From: Gemmatimonadota bacterium | GTDB lineage: Bacteria; Latescibacterota; UBA2968; UBA8231 | DNA length: 64,000 bases | Reading direction: 5' to 3' | NCBI GenBank assembly: GCA_009841115.1 | Contig: VXML01000107.1 | Location: forward strand, 1 to 64,000 | In this document: positions 9,057 to 18,415 of the stretch, in pieces | Layout: each line of letters begins with the position of its first letter | Position numbering within the stretch: position 1 is the stretch's first letter | The notes under the pieces: generated by a model | Database searches by the model: none | What the model saw: the letters and a program-made list of their open reading frames with translations, nothing else | What the model was told of the DNA's origin: nothing | Program-made: the position numbers and the translations under genes

Positions 9057-9302
9057 ATGGCCAAGTCGATGTTTTCTCGGGAAGTCGCCCTCAAGCTGGA
9101 AGACGAAATCAATGCCTTTCAAGCCTGCCGCAGCCTATCTCAGCGTGCGCGAGACATTAACACAGAGCGCAAACTGAGAGAAGCCGAAGGCGAAGTTCCC
9201 GAAGACGAACTACCCAATTCGTCGGCCAGTGCCATGCTGGATTTTGCCGAGGGGCGCATCGTCCTCGCGCCGGAAGAGGATGCGGACTCAGACGAGGTCT
9301 GA
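9057..9302 (+). CDS. small acidic protein of unknown function
   Basis: 81 residues. The ATG at 9057 is preferred because TCGGGAGC precedes it. The protein is mostly helical and charged (SREVALKLEDEINAFQACRSL) and ends in an acidic tail (PEEDADSDEV). No domain is recognised. It lies just upstream of the aldo/keto reductase gene. Confidence 0.55.
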   Translation: MAKSMFSREVALKLEDEINAFQACRSLSQRARDINTERKLREAEGEVPEDELPNSSASAMLDFAEGRIVLAPEEDADSDEV

Positions 9303-9333
9303 ATCTCCCGCCACTAGCGACAGCCCATCTACC

Positions 9334-10272
9334 ATGGGCCTACAAAAAAACTGCTGTCCCCGCCGCCGCTGGGGCAAGACCGAGCTTTCCATACCCGTAA
9401 TCCCATTCGGGACGCAAGGCTTTGGCGGCCACTTCGGTCCGGTTGACGACGAAGAGGCCATGGCCCTGATGCGCCGGGCCGTCGATTTGGGCGTCAACCA
9501 CTTCGACTGCGCCCGCTGCTATGGCGACTCGCTGCGCAAGCTGGGCCGCGCGATCAAGGAAGGCGTCATCGCCCGCAGCGAGATCATCATCAGCGGCCGC
9601 GTCTGCTGCCACAGCGCCGCTGAATGGGGCGGCTACGGCGAGGGGCGGCCCGACTACTCAGCGGCGCGGGTCTTGGCCGATGCCGAAGATCAGCTAGAAA
9701 TTCTGGGAATCGAGAAGTTCGATGTGCTCTTCCTTCACGACCCGCCCGAGATCGAACCGACTCTTGAGGCGGGCGGCGCGCTCGAAGGGCTGGAACAGGT
9801 GCGCCAGCGAGGTGCCGTGGACTTCATCGGCTATGGCATGAACCCCCACGACTTTCACCTCGCGCACATTGCTTCGGGCCGCACCGACGCGATGCTGTGC
9901 TTCAGCGACTACAACTTGCTCCGGCAGAGTGCTGCCGACGCCATCCTGCCAGCGGCCGCAGCCGCGGACCTCGGAGTACTCAACGGCTGGTCGATCATGC
10001 GCGGCTGGCTGACGGGCGTGCCCGTGGAGCACTTTATACCGCGCGACAAGTGGGGCAAAGACCATCACCGGGCCGAGGCCATGCGCTTGTGGTGCAGCGA
10101 GCAGGGCATCGACATGCTGGAACTGACGTTGCAATTTTGCCTGCGCGAGGAACGCATTCACGGCAACCCCATCGGCTCGCTGAACGTCGAGCAGCTAGAA
10201 AAAAACGTCGCAGCGGCCATGGCGGTCGTCTCCGACGAAACAATCGCCGCTTTTGTCGCAGCGGGACTCTAG
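9334..10272 (+). CDS. aldo/keto reductase family protein
   Basis: 312 residues. Start chosen at ATG 9334, which gives the normal family N-terminus (RWGKTELSIPVIPFGTQGFGG). The NAD(P)H-dependent TIM barrel shows the Asp/Tyr pair in NHFDCARCYGDS and the active-site His in DVLFLHDPPE. The position of the catalytic Lys, normally in a TKV-type motif, reads SGRV, so the Lys appears to be replaced by Arg. It heads a catabolic gene run; substrate unknown. Confidence 0.82.
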   Translation: MGLQKNCCPRRRWGKTELSIPVIPFGTQGFGGHFGPVDDEEAMALMRRAVDLGVNHFDCARCYGDSLRKLGRAIKEGVIARSEIIISGRVCCHSAAEWGGYGEGRPDYSAARVLADAEDQLEILGIEKFDVLFLHDPPEIEPTLEAGGALEGLEQVRQRGAVDFIGYGMNPHDFHLAHIASGRTDAMLCFSDYNLLRQSAADAILPAAAAADLGVLNGWSIMRGWLTGVPVEHFIPRDKWGKDHHRAEAMRLWCSEQGIDMLELTLQFCLREERIHGNPIGSLNVEQLEKNVAAAMAVVSDETIAAFVAAGL

Positions 10273-10348
10273 GTTTGACGCCCCTTGGGGGTGTTCCGTA
10301 CTTTCCGCCCGCCGAACCCTATAACTCGATTACCATCAAAGGAGGGGC

Positions 10349-11119
10349 ATGGGAGCTGCAGAAGATTATTACGCGCAGACGATGGAGCTGTTGCAACGTC
10401 TGCGCGATACGCAAATGGACGCTATAGACCAAGCTGCCGAAATCTGCACCGAGAGCATCGCCAATGGCGGCTTGGTCTTTCTTTTTGGTGCGGGGCACTC
10501 GCGCATGATGTGCGAGGAAATGACGCCGCGCCAGGGATGCTTCGTGGGCTTTTTTGCGTTGGTCGAGCTCGCGGTATCGAATCACGCGTCGATCGTCGGC
10601 ACCAACGGGTTGCGCGGGCCGCTCTTTTTGGAGAAGTACGAAGGCTACGCCGAGGAGATTCTCCAAGGGTTTGAGTTCGGGCCGCATGATGCCTTTATCT
10701 TGATCTCGACGAGCGGCATTCGGCCTCTAATCGTCGAAATGGCTATGGGCGCTAAGGCGCGGGGCTTGCCCGTGATCGCCATGCTGTCTAAGCCGCACGG
10801 CGACCAGTCGCCGCCAGCGCATTCGTCGGGCCAGAAGCTGATGGACGTGGCCGACGTCGTCCTCGACAACCAGTGTCCGCCAGGGGACTGCGTGCTCGAG
10901 CTAGAGGGGTTGGAGTGGCGGACTGGGCCGGTATCGACGGTGACCGGCGCGATGATGATGAATATGCTGCGCTGCGAGGTGGCCGAGCGGTTGTTGGCGC
11001 GGGGAATCAAGCCGGAGCTATTGCCGAGCCATCAGTTTGTCGGCAATGTAAGCGCGGAAGAGCAGCTAGAGCGGTTTTACGAAGGCTACCGCAAGAGCCT
11101 CAAGCATTTGTACGAGTAG
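10349..11119 (+). CDS. SIS-domain protein (UPF0309-like phosphosugar-binding)
   Basis: 256 residues, with a strong AAAGGAGG upstream of the ATG. A single SIS domain covers about 35-215, with the phosphosugar loop FLFGAGHSRMMCEEM and ILISTSGIRPLIVEMAMGA. Close relatives are uncharacterised SIS proteins related to N-acetylmuramate-6-phosphate etherases and sugar-phosphate isomerases. With SDR and ROK kinase genes next to it, an amino-sugar or sugar-phosphate step is likely. Confidence 0.85.
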   Translation: MGAAEDYYAQTMELLQRLRDTQMDAIDQAAEICTESIANGGLVFLFGAGHSRMMCEEMTPRQGCFVGFFALVELAVSNHASIVGTNGLRGPLFLEKYEGYAEEILQGFEFGPHDAFILISTSGIRPLIVEMAMGAKARGLPVIAMLSKPHGDQSPPAHSSGQKLMDVADVVLDNQCPPGDCVLELEGLEWRTGPVSTVTGAMMMNMLRCEVAERLLARGIKPELLPSHQFVGNVSAEEQLERFYEGYRKSLKHLYE

Positions 11120-11216
11120 CAGTTGCTACCTACATAGGAGCGTCCTTTGTGGGCGCTCTGCGGACGACTACAAGGGTTGTCCCTCCGATTCCAATCCACT
11201 AACCACCAACCACATC

Positions 11217-11996
11217 GTGGGCACGCTCGACAACAAGGTTTGTCTAATTACCGGCTCTACCGGCATCGCCGAGGCCACGGCTCTGCACGCGGTCGAGGAA
11301 GGGGCCAAAGTATTCATCACCTCGCGGACGGAAGCAAACTGTCGGACCTTGGCCGAGAAGCTGGGAAAGCAGGGGTCGTATCGGGCAGCCGATCTGACGC
11401 AGCAGGAACAGGTCGCCGAGACCGTGCAGGCCTGCGTGGACCAGTGGGGACAGATTGACGGGTTGTTCAACGTAGCGGGGATCAGCGGGCGGCGCTTTGG
11501 CGACGGACCACTGCACGAGTGTACAGAGGAAGGGTGGGACGCGACACTGGACGCCAACGCCAAGAGCATGTTTTTGGTGTGCCGCGCCGTGCTGCAACAG
11601 ATATTGACCCAACAACCGCGCGAAGACGGAGCGCGCGGGGCAATTCTCAACATGGCCAGTGTGTTGGCCTTTGCGCCGGAGCGGAAGTTTTTTGCCTCGC
11701 ACGCCTATGCGGCCAGCAAGGGGGCGATTGTGTCGCTGAGCAAGGCCATGGCTAGCTACTACGCGCCGCACGGAATTCGAGTCAATGCCATCGCGCCGGC
11801 GCTGGTGGAGACGCCCATGAGCAAGCGGGCTGGAGAAAACGCAGAGATCATGGCGTTTATGCGCGACAAACAGCCGCTCGGGGCGATGATGAGCGCGGCG
11901 GACGTGGCGGGGATGGCGGTCTTTTTGTTGGGGAATCGAGCGCGGGCGATTACCGGAACGGTAGTGACCGTGGATGCAGGTTGGTGCGTGAGTTGA
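11217..11996 (+). CDS. short-chain dehydrogenase/reductase (SDR)
   Basis: 259 residues from a GTG start without a clear ribosome site. The Rossmann motif is TGSTGIAEATA (the usual TGxxxGIG is slightly altered), followed by NVAG (NVAGISG), the catalytic Ser in NMASVLAF and YxxxK in HAYAASKGA. The ending GTVVTVDAGW is typical of classical SDRs. It oxidises or reduces a hydroxyl on an unknown substrate, probably a sugar derivative. Confidence 0.87.
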   Translation: MGTLDNKVCLITGSTGIAEATALHAVEEGAKVFITSRTEANCRTLAEKLGKQGSYRAADLTQQEQVAETVQACVDQWGQIDGLFNVAGISGRRFGDGPLHECTEEGWDATLDANAKSMFLVCRAVLQQILTQQPREDGARGAILNMASVLAFAPERKFFASHAYAASKGAIVSLSKAMASYYAPHGIRVNAIAPALVETPMSKRAGENAEIMAFMRDKQPLGAMMSAADVAGMAVFLLGNRARAITGTVVTVDAGWCVS

Positions 11997-12010
11997 CGCA
12001 AGGAGGAAGC

Positions 12011-12988
12011 ATGAAAGAATACGTCATTGGCTTTGACGTGGGCGGCACCCGGGTCAAAAGCGGCGCAGTAACTCGGCGCGGACGGATGCTGGCACCGGGG
12101 ATCAACCCGTCGGGTTTTGCGCTGGGCATGGGCAATTTGCTCAAGACGCTCAAGGATGAAGTCGCGCGAATTTCCCAGAAGCTGGGCGGCAAGCCGCAGG
12201 CCATTGGCTTGGGCTTTCCCGGGGCCGTGGATCCCGAGGTCGGCGTGGTGTACATGCCGGGGAAAATCAAGGGGCTGGAAGGCTATCCCATTGTCAAACG
12301 GCTGGCCAAGGCCACGGGAATTCCTGTCGTCGCCGACAATGATGGCCGCATCTCCATCTACGCCGAGCGGTACTACGGTCTAGCGCGGGATGTGGAATGG
12401 GCGGTGACGATCACCCTTGGCACCGGCGTCGGCTCCGGAGTCTTACTCGACGGCAAAATTTTGCGCGATCCGCATCTGCAATTCGGAACGCAAATGAGCC
12501 ACATCGTCATGCAGGCCCTCGGCGGGCGGCTGTGCCTGACCAATGCGCGGGGCACGGCTGAGATGATGTGCTCGGCCACGGCGCTGATTCAGCAAGTGCG
12601 AGACGGGCTGGCACGCGGCATTCCCTCGGTCTTGAGCGACCAGTACTTTGAGGACCCCAACTCTATTGACTTCAAGGCCGCGATCCGTGGCGTGAAACGC
12701 CAAGACCGACTCTGTCTCGACGAACTAGAACACTGGACCCGCAACTTGGGTTGGCTGCTGGTAAGCGCGGTACACGTGTACGCTCCCCAGCGCATCATCC
12801 TCAGTGGCGGGGCGACCAACGCAGCCGAGTACTTCCTTGAACCCCTGCAAAAGCAAGTTGACAACCACTTATTCCGCCATCCAGCGGGCTCCGGCGTGCC
12901 CATCGTGCTGTCCAAGCTGCGCAACCACGCCGGCGTTTTGGGGATGGCGGCAATTGCCTGGGAAAAAGTCGCTGGAGGCCAACCGTGA
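12011..12988 (+). CDS. ROK family sugar kinase
   Basis: 325 residues. The ATG at 12011 follows AAGGAGG. The phosphate-binding motif is GFDVGGTRVKSGAV and the catalytic Asp is in VVADNDGRI, with TLGTGVGSGVLLDGKI as the second phosphate loop. The Cys-rich zinc motif of many ROK proteins (CxCGxxGCxE) is degenerate here (GGRLCLTNARGTAEMMCS), so it may not bind zinc. The stop overlaps the next start (GTGA). Confidence 0.85.
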   Translation: MKEYVIGFDVGGTRVKSGAVTRRGRMLAPGINPSGFALGMGNLLKTLKDEVARISQKLGGKPQAIGLGFPGAVDPEVGVVYMPGKIKGLEGYPIVKRLAKATGIPVVADNDGRISIYAERYYGLARDVEWAVTITLGTGVGSGVLLDGKILRDPHLQFGTQMSHIVMQALGGRLCLTNARGTAEMMCSATALIQQVRDGLARGIPSVLSDQYFEDPNSIDFKAAIRGVKRQDRLCLDELEHWTRNLGWLLVSAVHVYAPQRIILSGGATNAAEYFLEPLQKQVDNHLFRHPAGSGVPIVLSKLRNHAGVLGMAAIAWEKVAGGQP

Positions 12989-14013
12989 AAGATCATCCCT
13001 TGCGCACCACCGTTATCGGCTCCTACCCCTTCCCGAGCTGGCTCGAACACGCGGCTGAGCACCTAGCGGCCTTCGGGCCAGACGATATCGCCGAGATGCA
13101 GGACGACGCGGTCGTTGCCGCGCTCGGCGACCAAGTGCGCGCCGGGTTGGACGTGGTCACCGACGGCGAGCAGACCCGCTTTGATTTCAACCTCTCCTTT
13201 TACGGCTATCTCGAAGGCATCGACCTAGAGTCCGCACCACCCAGACACTTCGGCCCTCCCGCCCACGACCAACGCGGGCGCCACGCAATCACTGGACCGC
13301 TGCAAGCGCCGCACGGCTTGGGCGCAGTGGAGGAGTTTGCGCGGCTCAAGCGGCTGGCACCAGCAGGACCAACGCTCAAGGCCAGCGTGCCAGGGCCTTA
13401 TACACTGAGCGGACGACTCGTGCCCAACGACCAATACCCGGACCGCTGGGCCGTAACCGAGGCGCTGCTGCCAATTGTGCGAAGCGAGCTAGAAGCGCTT
13501 TGTGCTGCGGGTTGTACGGAGCTGACCGTCGATGAGCCGTCGATGAGTTGCTATGCCCACCGCGAGGATCCAGCGCGCTTCGTTGATATCTTCAACCGCA
13601 CGGTCGAATCCGTCGCGGGCAAGTGCCGACTCTCGACCCACCTGTGCTTTGGCAACTACAAGGGCCGCGCCGTGGGGCTGCGCCGCTACGCGCCCATGTT
13701 CCCGGCCTTCTTGGACATGCAGGTCGATGAGATGCACGTCGAAATGGCCAGCCGCGAGTTCGCCGAACTGGAGATCATCAGCCAAATCGCCGCAAAGATG
13801 GACGTGGCCGTGGGAATCGTCGATGTGAAGAGCTACTATATTGAAACCGTAGAGGACATCGCGGCACGGGTAGAGGCGTGCTTGGAATATGCCCCAGCCG
13901 ACAAGCTCTCCTTTGCGCCCGATTGCGGGCTGAGCCAAACGGCGCGCTGGGCAGCGAAGCAGAAGCTAAAGAACATGGTGGCTGGGGTGAGGGCCGTGCG
14001 GGAGAAGCTGTGA
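12985..14013 (+). CDS. MetE C-terminal-like methyltransferase (UROD/MetE superfamily)
   Basis: 342 residues, GTG start overlapping the ROK stop by 4 nt. It matches the catalytic half of cobalamin-independent methionine synthase: TTVIGSYPFP at the start, LTVDEPSM, and zinc ligands His and Cys in STHLCFGNYKG, Glu in HVEMASRE and Cys in FAPDCGL. The N-terminal MetE half is missing. Such stand-alone proteins transfer methyl groups to or from thiols; the donor is unknown. Confidence 0.85.
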   Translation: MKDHPLRTTVIGSYPFPSWLEHAAEHLAAFGPDDIAEMQDDAVVAALGDQVRAGLDVVTDGEQTRFDFNLSFYGYLEGIDLESAPPRHFGPPAHDQRGRHAITGPLQAPHGLGAVEEFARLKRLAPAGPTLKASVPGPYTLSGRLVPNDQYPDRWAVTEALLPIVRSELEALCAAGCTELTVDEPSMSCYAHREDPARFVDIFNRTVESVAGKCRLSTHLCFGNYKGRAVGLRRYAPMFPAFLDMQVDEMHVEMASREFAELEIISQIAAKMDVAVGIVDVKSYYIETVEDIAARVEACLEYAPADKLSFAPDCGLSQTARWAAKQKLKNMVAGVRAVREKL

Positions 14014-14038
14014 GAGGATCGCCAACGCGGAGGGCAAA

Positions 14039-15016
14039 ATGAGCTATAAACCAGTGGCCGATCAACGGCCCGATCGCTACAAAGTCTCCACAGCGGAATA
14101 CGCCCAGTATCAGAAACAGGGGTTCCTAGTCGTCGAGCGCTTGATCAGTCTGGAAGAAGTAGAAGAACTCAAAGCGCACGTCATGGCCATGCTCAAGGGC
14201 CAAATCGACGTTCCCGGCCAAGAGCCACCATCCCCGGAGGCGACGGAGGAGGAGCTGGTGCAGCGCTTCACGCGGGTGCATCAACTGCACCGCTGGGACG
14301 CCACCTGCGAACGCTTTTTGCTGCACCCGCGCATCTTGGACGTTTTGGAGGCGCTCATCGGGCCGGATGTGCTGGCCTTGCAGACCATGCAGTTTTTCAA
14401 TGCGCCGGGCATGGGCGGACAGGGTTGGCATCAAGACTCCTATTACATCACGACCTACCCGGACACCCTCATCGGCGCTTGGTTGGCCTTGGAGCGGGCC
14501 GATGAGGAGAACGGCTGTCTGTGGGTCGCGCCCGGCTCAAACCACGAGCCTATTTATCCCGACGAAGGTCGGGGACATCTGGTCCACGCCGAGGGGGCTT
14601 TTGACGAGATTGAGACTGTAGAGGGGATTAGCCATCTCGACGACGAGGTCAATACGCTGTCGAGAGTGGCGCGGCGCTACGGTGACGCAGTGCCGGTGGT
14701 AGTGGAGGCCGGCGACGTGGTATTCTTCCATCCGCACCTCCTGCACCGCTCCCATCCCAATCAGTCGCCCGACCGCTGGCGTCGGGCTTTTGTCAGCCAC
14801 TATTGCAACGCCCGCTCTTGGGTGCCGTGGAACCACGGGGCGCCCTATGAAGGGCCAGCGGCTAATTACAAGCACATTCTGGCGCGAGGCCGGACCCATC
14901 TACCCTTTGCCCGCCCCGAGTTCGGCACGCCGTGCGCGGCGTTGGCGGCTGATGCGAATGGCACTCCCGAGCGCATGGTGGCAAGTGGCGGCGATATGGA
15001 GAAGCAGGAGGGGTGA
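14039..15016 (+). CDS. PhyH family protein 3
   Basis: 325 residues with GGAGGG upstream. Iron ligands are HQD in GWHQDSYYITTYPD and the distal His in HPHLLHRSHPNQSPDRWRRAF, with the conserved Arg after it. The fold core (GAWLALERADEENGCLWVAPGS) is very typical of PhyH. It lies in the catabolic run between the MetE-like and FAD oxidase genes. Confidence 0.88.
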   Translation: MSYKPVADQRPDRYKVSTAEYAQYQKQGFLVVERLISLEEVEELKAHVMAMLKGQIDVPGQEPPSPEATEEELVQRFTRVHQLHRWDATCERFLLHPRILDVLEALIGPDVLALQTMQFFNAPGMGGQGWHQDSYYITTYPDTLIGAWLALERADEENGCLWVAPGSNHEPIYPDEGRGHLVHAEGAFDEIETVEGISHLDDEVNTLSRVARRYGDAVPVVVEAGDVVFFHPHLLHRSHPNQSPDRWRRAFVSHYCNARSWVPWNHGAPYEGPAANYKHILARGRTHLPFARPEFGTPCAALAADANGTPERMVASGGDMEKQEG

Positions 15017-15086
15017 AGGCGATCCATCGACGGAGCTGCGCAACTGACGGCGATTCCAGAGTAGCCAACCTTACCTTGGAGGCCCC

Positions 15087-16208
15087 ATGACCGTATCCAA
15101 ATGGCAAGAAGTATCCGAGCCGCTGCAGGCCGAACACGACGATGTGGTGATCGGTGCCGGCATTGTCGGCTCGTACGCAGCCACCCTGCTGCATCAGCGA
15201 GGCCGCGACGTCGCCCTAGTCGACGCCCGCTTTGCGGCCTCCGGTGCCTCGGGCCGCAACGCCGGCTTTGTGCTGACCTCGCAACGCGAGACGTACCCCA
15301 CTCTCATCGCCCAAGTGGGCCGCCCAGCCGCCCGCCAAATTCTCGACATGGTGCGCGACAACGTCGCCCGCATGCGCGCCTTAGCCAAGCAGTACGAAGT
15401 GCCTTGGGAAGAGGGTGCTATCCACCTCGCCGAAACCCAAGCCGACGCCCGCGAGCTGGAAGAGTGGGCTCGCGCCTTTGCCGCCGACGGCGTTGAGGTC
15501 GAGTTTGCCCACGGCGATCCCTATGGCGCCGGGTACGCGGCATCTCTACAGGTAGAGGGCGATTTCATGGTGCAGCCAGCACGCCTCACCGAGGCCATTG
15601 CCGCCGCCTCTGGGGCCACCTTTTACGACCACAATGAAGTCTATCGCATCGAACCAGAGGGTCAGGGCCTGATCGTGCGCGGGCGTCGCGCCCACATCCG
15701 CTGCCGCAAGGTGTACATCGCCACCAATGGGTACGGCTGCGATATGCACCCGCATTTGCGCCGCATTGTGCGCCCAGTGCGCGGCCAGATCCTCATCACT
15801 ACCCCGGTGGAACCTCTGATTCAAGTCGCCGGCATCACTGAGTACGATTACTTCCGCCAGCTTGAAGATGGGCGTTTGATGATAGGCGGTGCCCGGGCTT
15901 TTTTTGAGGAGCAGGAGTACACCGCCGAGGACGCCGTCACCCCAAACCTGATACAGCACCTCGAGGCCTATTTGCGCCACTGGTTCCCGGGCATCTCCTT
16001 TGAGGTCGAGCGCTACTGGGCTGGCATCCACGGCTTTACCCCGGATCGCCGAGCGGCTGTCGGCGCGCTCCCGGACCTGCCCGACGCGGTCTTTGCCCTC
16101 GGTTTTAGCGGCTACGGAAACTCCATTGGCCTGCTGGCCGCCGAACGCATGGTGGAACTGGCTCTAGACGGACGCGACCCTGGGCCTCTCTCAGCAGCGC
16201 GTTTCTAG
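15087..16208 (+). CDS. FAD-dependent oxidoreductase (DAO/GlpO family)
   Basis: 373 residues, GGAGG 8 nt before the ATG. The N-terminal dinucleotide motif is DDVVIGAGIVGSYAATLLHQ and the C-terminal FAD segment is GFSGYGNSIGLLAAERMVEL. The middle contains the substrate cap typical of glycine/sarcosine oxidase-like enzymes (GAIHLAETQADARELEEW). It probably oxidises an amine or amino acid, ending the catabolic run; substrate unknown. Confidence 0.87.
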   Translation: MTVSKWQEVSEPLQAEHDDVVIGAGIVGSYAATLLHQRGRDVALVDARFAASGASGRNAGFVLTSQRETYPTLIAQVGRPAARQILDMVRDNVARMRALAKQYEVPWEEGAIHLAETQADARELEEWARAFAADGVEVEFAHGDPYGAGYAASLQVEGDFMVQPARLTEAIAAASGATFYDHNEVYRIEPEGQGLIVRGRRAHIRCRKVYIATNGYGCDMHPHLRRIVRPVRGQILITTPVEPLIQVAGITEYDYFRQLEDGRLMIGGARAFFEEQEYTAEDAVTPNLIQHLEAYLRHWFPGISFEVERYWAGIHGFTPDRRAAVGALPDLPDAVFALGFSGYGNSIGLLAAERMVELALDGRDPGPLSAARF

Positions 16209-16262
16209 TTGGAAATTCACAACCCGCGATTGTATCTGCCAGCTTAGATTGGTTTAGACGCC

Positions 16263-17069
16263 CTAGGGCTTGTGATCCGTGTCGACGGGCGCTTCGTCGT
16301 TATCCAAGAAGCGCTCGGTAGTATTGTGAGTCGCCGGGCTAGTGCGGAAATCGGCGATCCAAGGCTGGCGGAAATAAGCCTGCTTTTCGCGCGGCAGACT
16401 GTGCAGCACCACCGGGGGAATCTTCAGCCGGTGCCAGTGGGTAGCCAAATGCGAATAGGCGTTTAATACGGTGACTCGCGGAGTGTCGCGACGCCATACC
16501 GGCCCGGCGTGGCACAAGTTTTCCGTAAAAAAAACCGCGCTGCCGGCCGGGCAGGCGTACGTGGTGAGGAAGGGACTGCGCTTGCCCTCTTCCAGCGACA
16601 GGTGGTCTTCGTGGATGGGAAATTCCGACTTGTGGCTGCCGATTAAGAAATGGGTGCTCTGATCTTCTAGCGCGATATCAGTCAATTCAAAAATAACCCG
16701 CACCATACCGGCGTGGATGCGCCCGTTTTTCACCCGATAGCCAAAAATGGGATCGGCTTGACCGGGGCCACCTCCGTGTAGCCCGCCGTGCTCCTCGCCC
16801 TTTTTGCGCCAGACGCAGCTACAGCCTTCCAGCCGGATATCAGGACCAATTACCTCCCGAATCACATCGACCACTTGGGGATGATCAATCAGCACACTAG
16901 CCGGACCACCGGGCACGTCGCGGTGTTCGGGCGGCAGCGATTTGGGGTCGTGTTTGATGCGATCAATCTGATCGACAATGGCGGCGACTTCATCGGGCGT
17001 CAAGATGGCGGGGCGCACCAAAAAGCCGGTGAGGTCAAAGCGAAAGCGTTCTTCTTCGGTCATAGCCAT
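16263..17069 (-). CDS. PhyH family protein 4, lacking the HxD iron motif
   Basis: 268 residues, start ATG 17069 (a second ATG follows at 17063). The PhyH fold is clear (FRFDLTGFLVRPAILTPDEVAAI, FLIGSHKSEFP, and the distal His in NLCHAGPVWRRDTPRV). Where other members have HxD it reads EEHGGLHGGGPGQADP, so the usual aspartate ligand is missing. It may bind metal in the halogenase-like way with two His, or not be an oxygenase. Convergent with the FAD gene. Confidence 0.82.
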   Translation of the reverse strand: MAMTEEERFRFDLTGFLVRPAILTPDEVAAIVDQIDRIKHDPKSLPPEHRDVPGGPASVLIDHPQVVDVIREVIGPDIRLEGCSCVWRKKGEEHGGLHGGGPGQADPIFGYRVKNGRIHAGMVRVIFELTDIALEDQSTHFLIGSHKSEFPIHEDHLSLEEGKRSPFLTTYACPAGSAVFFTENLCHAGPVWRRDTPRVTVLNAYSHLATHWHRLKIPPVVLHSLPREKQAYFRQPWIADFRTSPATHNTTERFLDNDEAPVDTDHKP

Positions 17070-17133
17070 GAGGTATCTCTCGGGAAAATGTTGTTCTGTG
17101 AGTATAGGAAACGGGCCGGTCTCGTGGCCGACC

Positions 17134-18267
17134 TCAGTTGACTCCCTGCATGAGTCTTTGGGTGATGGAGCCTTCTTGGGTCAGGGCATAGACGATCACG
17201 TTGACCGCCATCTGATTGTAGCGCGGGTTGCTCCCCCAGCCTACGTTGTCGATGCCGACCATCCGGTCGCGGATAAAATATCCGTTGACAATGTCCCGCC
17301 AGTCAACCAAGCCCCCAGTACCGCCTTTCAGCGCGAAAAAAGCATTGAAAACGGGATGGTCCAAAGGCAGGCGTTCTTTCCAAAAATCATACCCATCTAC
17401 TAAGCCGCCGTACTTCACCAAGGCTTCGCGATGGTAGCCTCCCATAATGAAGCCCCCAGACAGCATATAGCGGGCATAATTTTCCATCTCGCTCTCGTTG
17501 AGGGATCCCTGGGGGATGAGAATAGGCAGTTCGAGCAGGCGTCTGTCGTCGTAGGTGATCGTGCCGATAAACTTGGCTTCAAGTCCGGTGTACTCATTGA
17601 TGACATCGCACAAAGCATCGATTGAGCGCAGATTCAAATTGCTGTAGCCCTGTATTTGATCGGTAACGGCGCGGGCAGAAATCACATGGGCTATTTTGAT
17701 GAAGCCCTTGATCGCCTGGGGATCGCCGACGTCTTGTACTACCATGGCCCGGTAGCGGCCGGTATCCATGCTGTTGACATCAAGCATCTCCAAGGCCATG
17801 TCGATTTTGTGTTCCGGCATCCGCGTGCTAGTCACCGAGGTGGAGACGAGCTTGGGCTCGAGTGCAAAGCTGTTCGTAGCGTTATCGGTAATCGACTTGA
17901 ACAAGCTAATGCCCGAGTTGCCGACATGGCTGGAAATCAATGAGCGAACATTGAAGTTGGTCGTGGCCTGCACTTGGTCTAGGCGGGCGGCGGCCAAGTG
18001 GACTTGGCGGCGGGCCAGTTGGCGCTTGGGCTTGGGAATCTTGCGCAGTTCTAGGGGCTTGGTCAAGCGGGGCTCGCGTTTGATGAATTTAGTGGTGAGA
18101 GGCCGAGGAGCTTTGATCTCGACCTGTCGAAAGGGGTTGAGAGCGACGAACACTAACATGAGACCGACGGCCGCCGCCAAGGACAAGAGAAGACCTCGGC
18201 GTAGGCGACGGACCAATTCGGCGAGATCGAAATCCGAAGCGGAAGACTTAAAGCGGGAAGAACTCAT
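17134..18267 (-). CDS. DUF4159-like membrane-anchored protein
   Basis: 377 residues. One membrane helix (about 27-46) is followed by a basic, Pro-rich linker (about 50-90). The C-terminal half resembles DUF4159: SMDTGRYRAMVVQDVGD, LELPILIPQGSLNESEMENYARYMLSGGFIMGG, then a glycine-rich end. Such proteins occur with ExbB/ExbD/TonB-like genes in Latescibacteria-type genomes; none lies here. The exact role is unknown. Confidence 0.6.
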   Translation of the reverse strand: MSSSRFKSSASDFDLAELVRRLRRGLLLSLAAAVGLMLVFVALNPFRQVEIKAPRPLTTKFIKREPRLTKPLELRKIPKPKRQLARRQVHLAAARLDQVQATTNFNVRSLISSHVGNSGISLFKSITDNATNSFALEPKLVSTSVTSTRMPEHKIDMALEMLDVNSMDTGRYRAMVVQDVGDPQAIKGFIKIAHVISARAVTDQIQGYSNLNLRSIDALCDVINEYTGLEAKFIGTITYDDRRLLELPILIPQGSLNESEMENYARYMLSGGFIMGGYHREALVKYGGLVDGYDFWKERLPLDHPVFNAFFALKGGTGGLVDWRDIVNGYFIRDRMVGIDNVGWGSNPRYNQMAVNVIVYALTQEGSITQRLMQGVN

Positions 18268-18415
18268 CGCGGCCCCCAGAGTGGAGGTTGAGGAGATCAG
18301 CCGGCAAATAGGTGCTCAAGATACCCCAATCGACCGCTGCAATCAAGCACTGCTCACGCCCGGTTACAGAACACAATCCGGTTATTAAGGAAAGGACTTG
18401 TGAAACTGGCTCGAG

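Noticed and set aside
10274-10295. GC-rich hairpin after the aldo/keto reductase as a terminator
   Set aside because: The stem is only about five base pairs and no T run follows.
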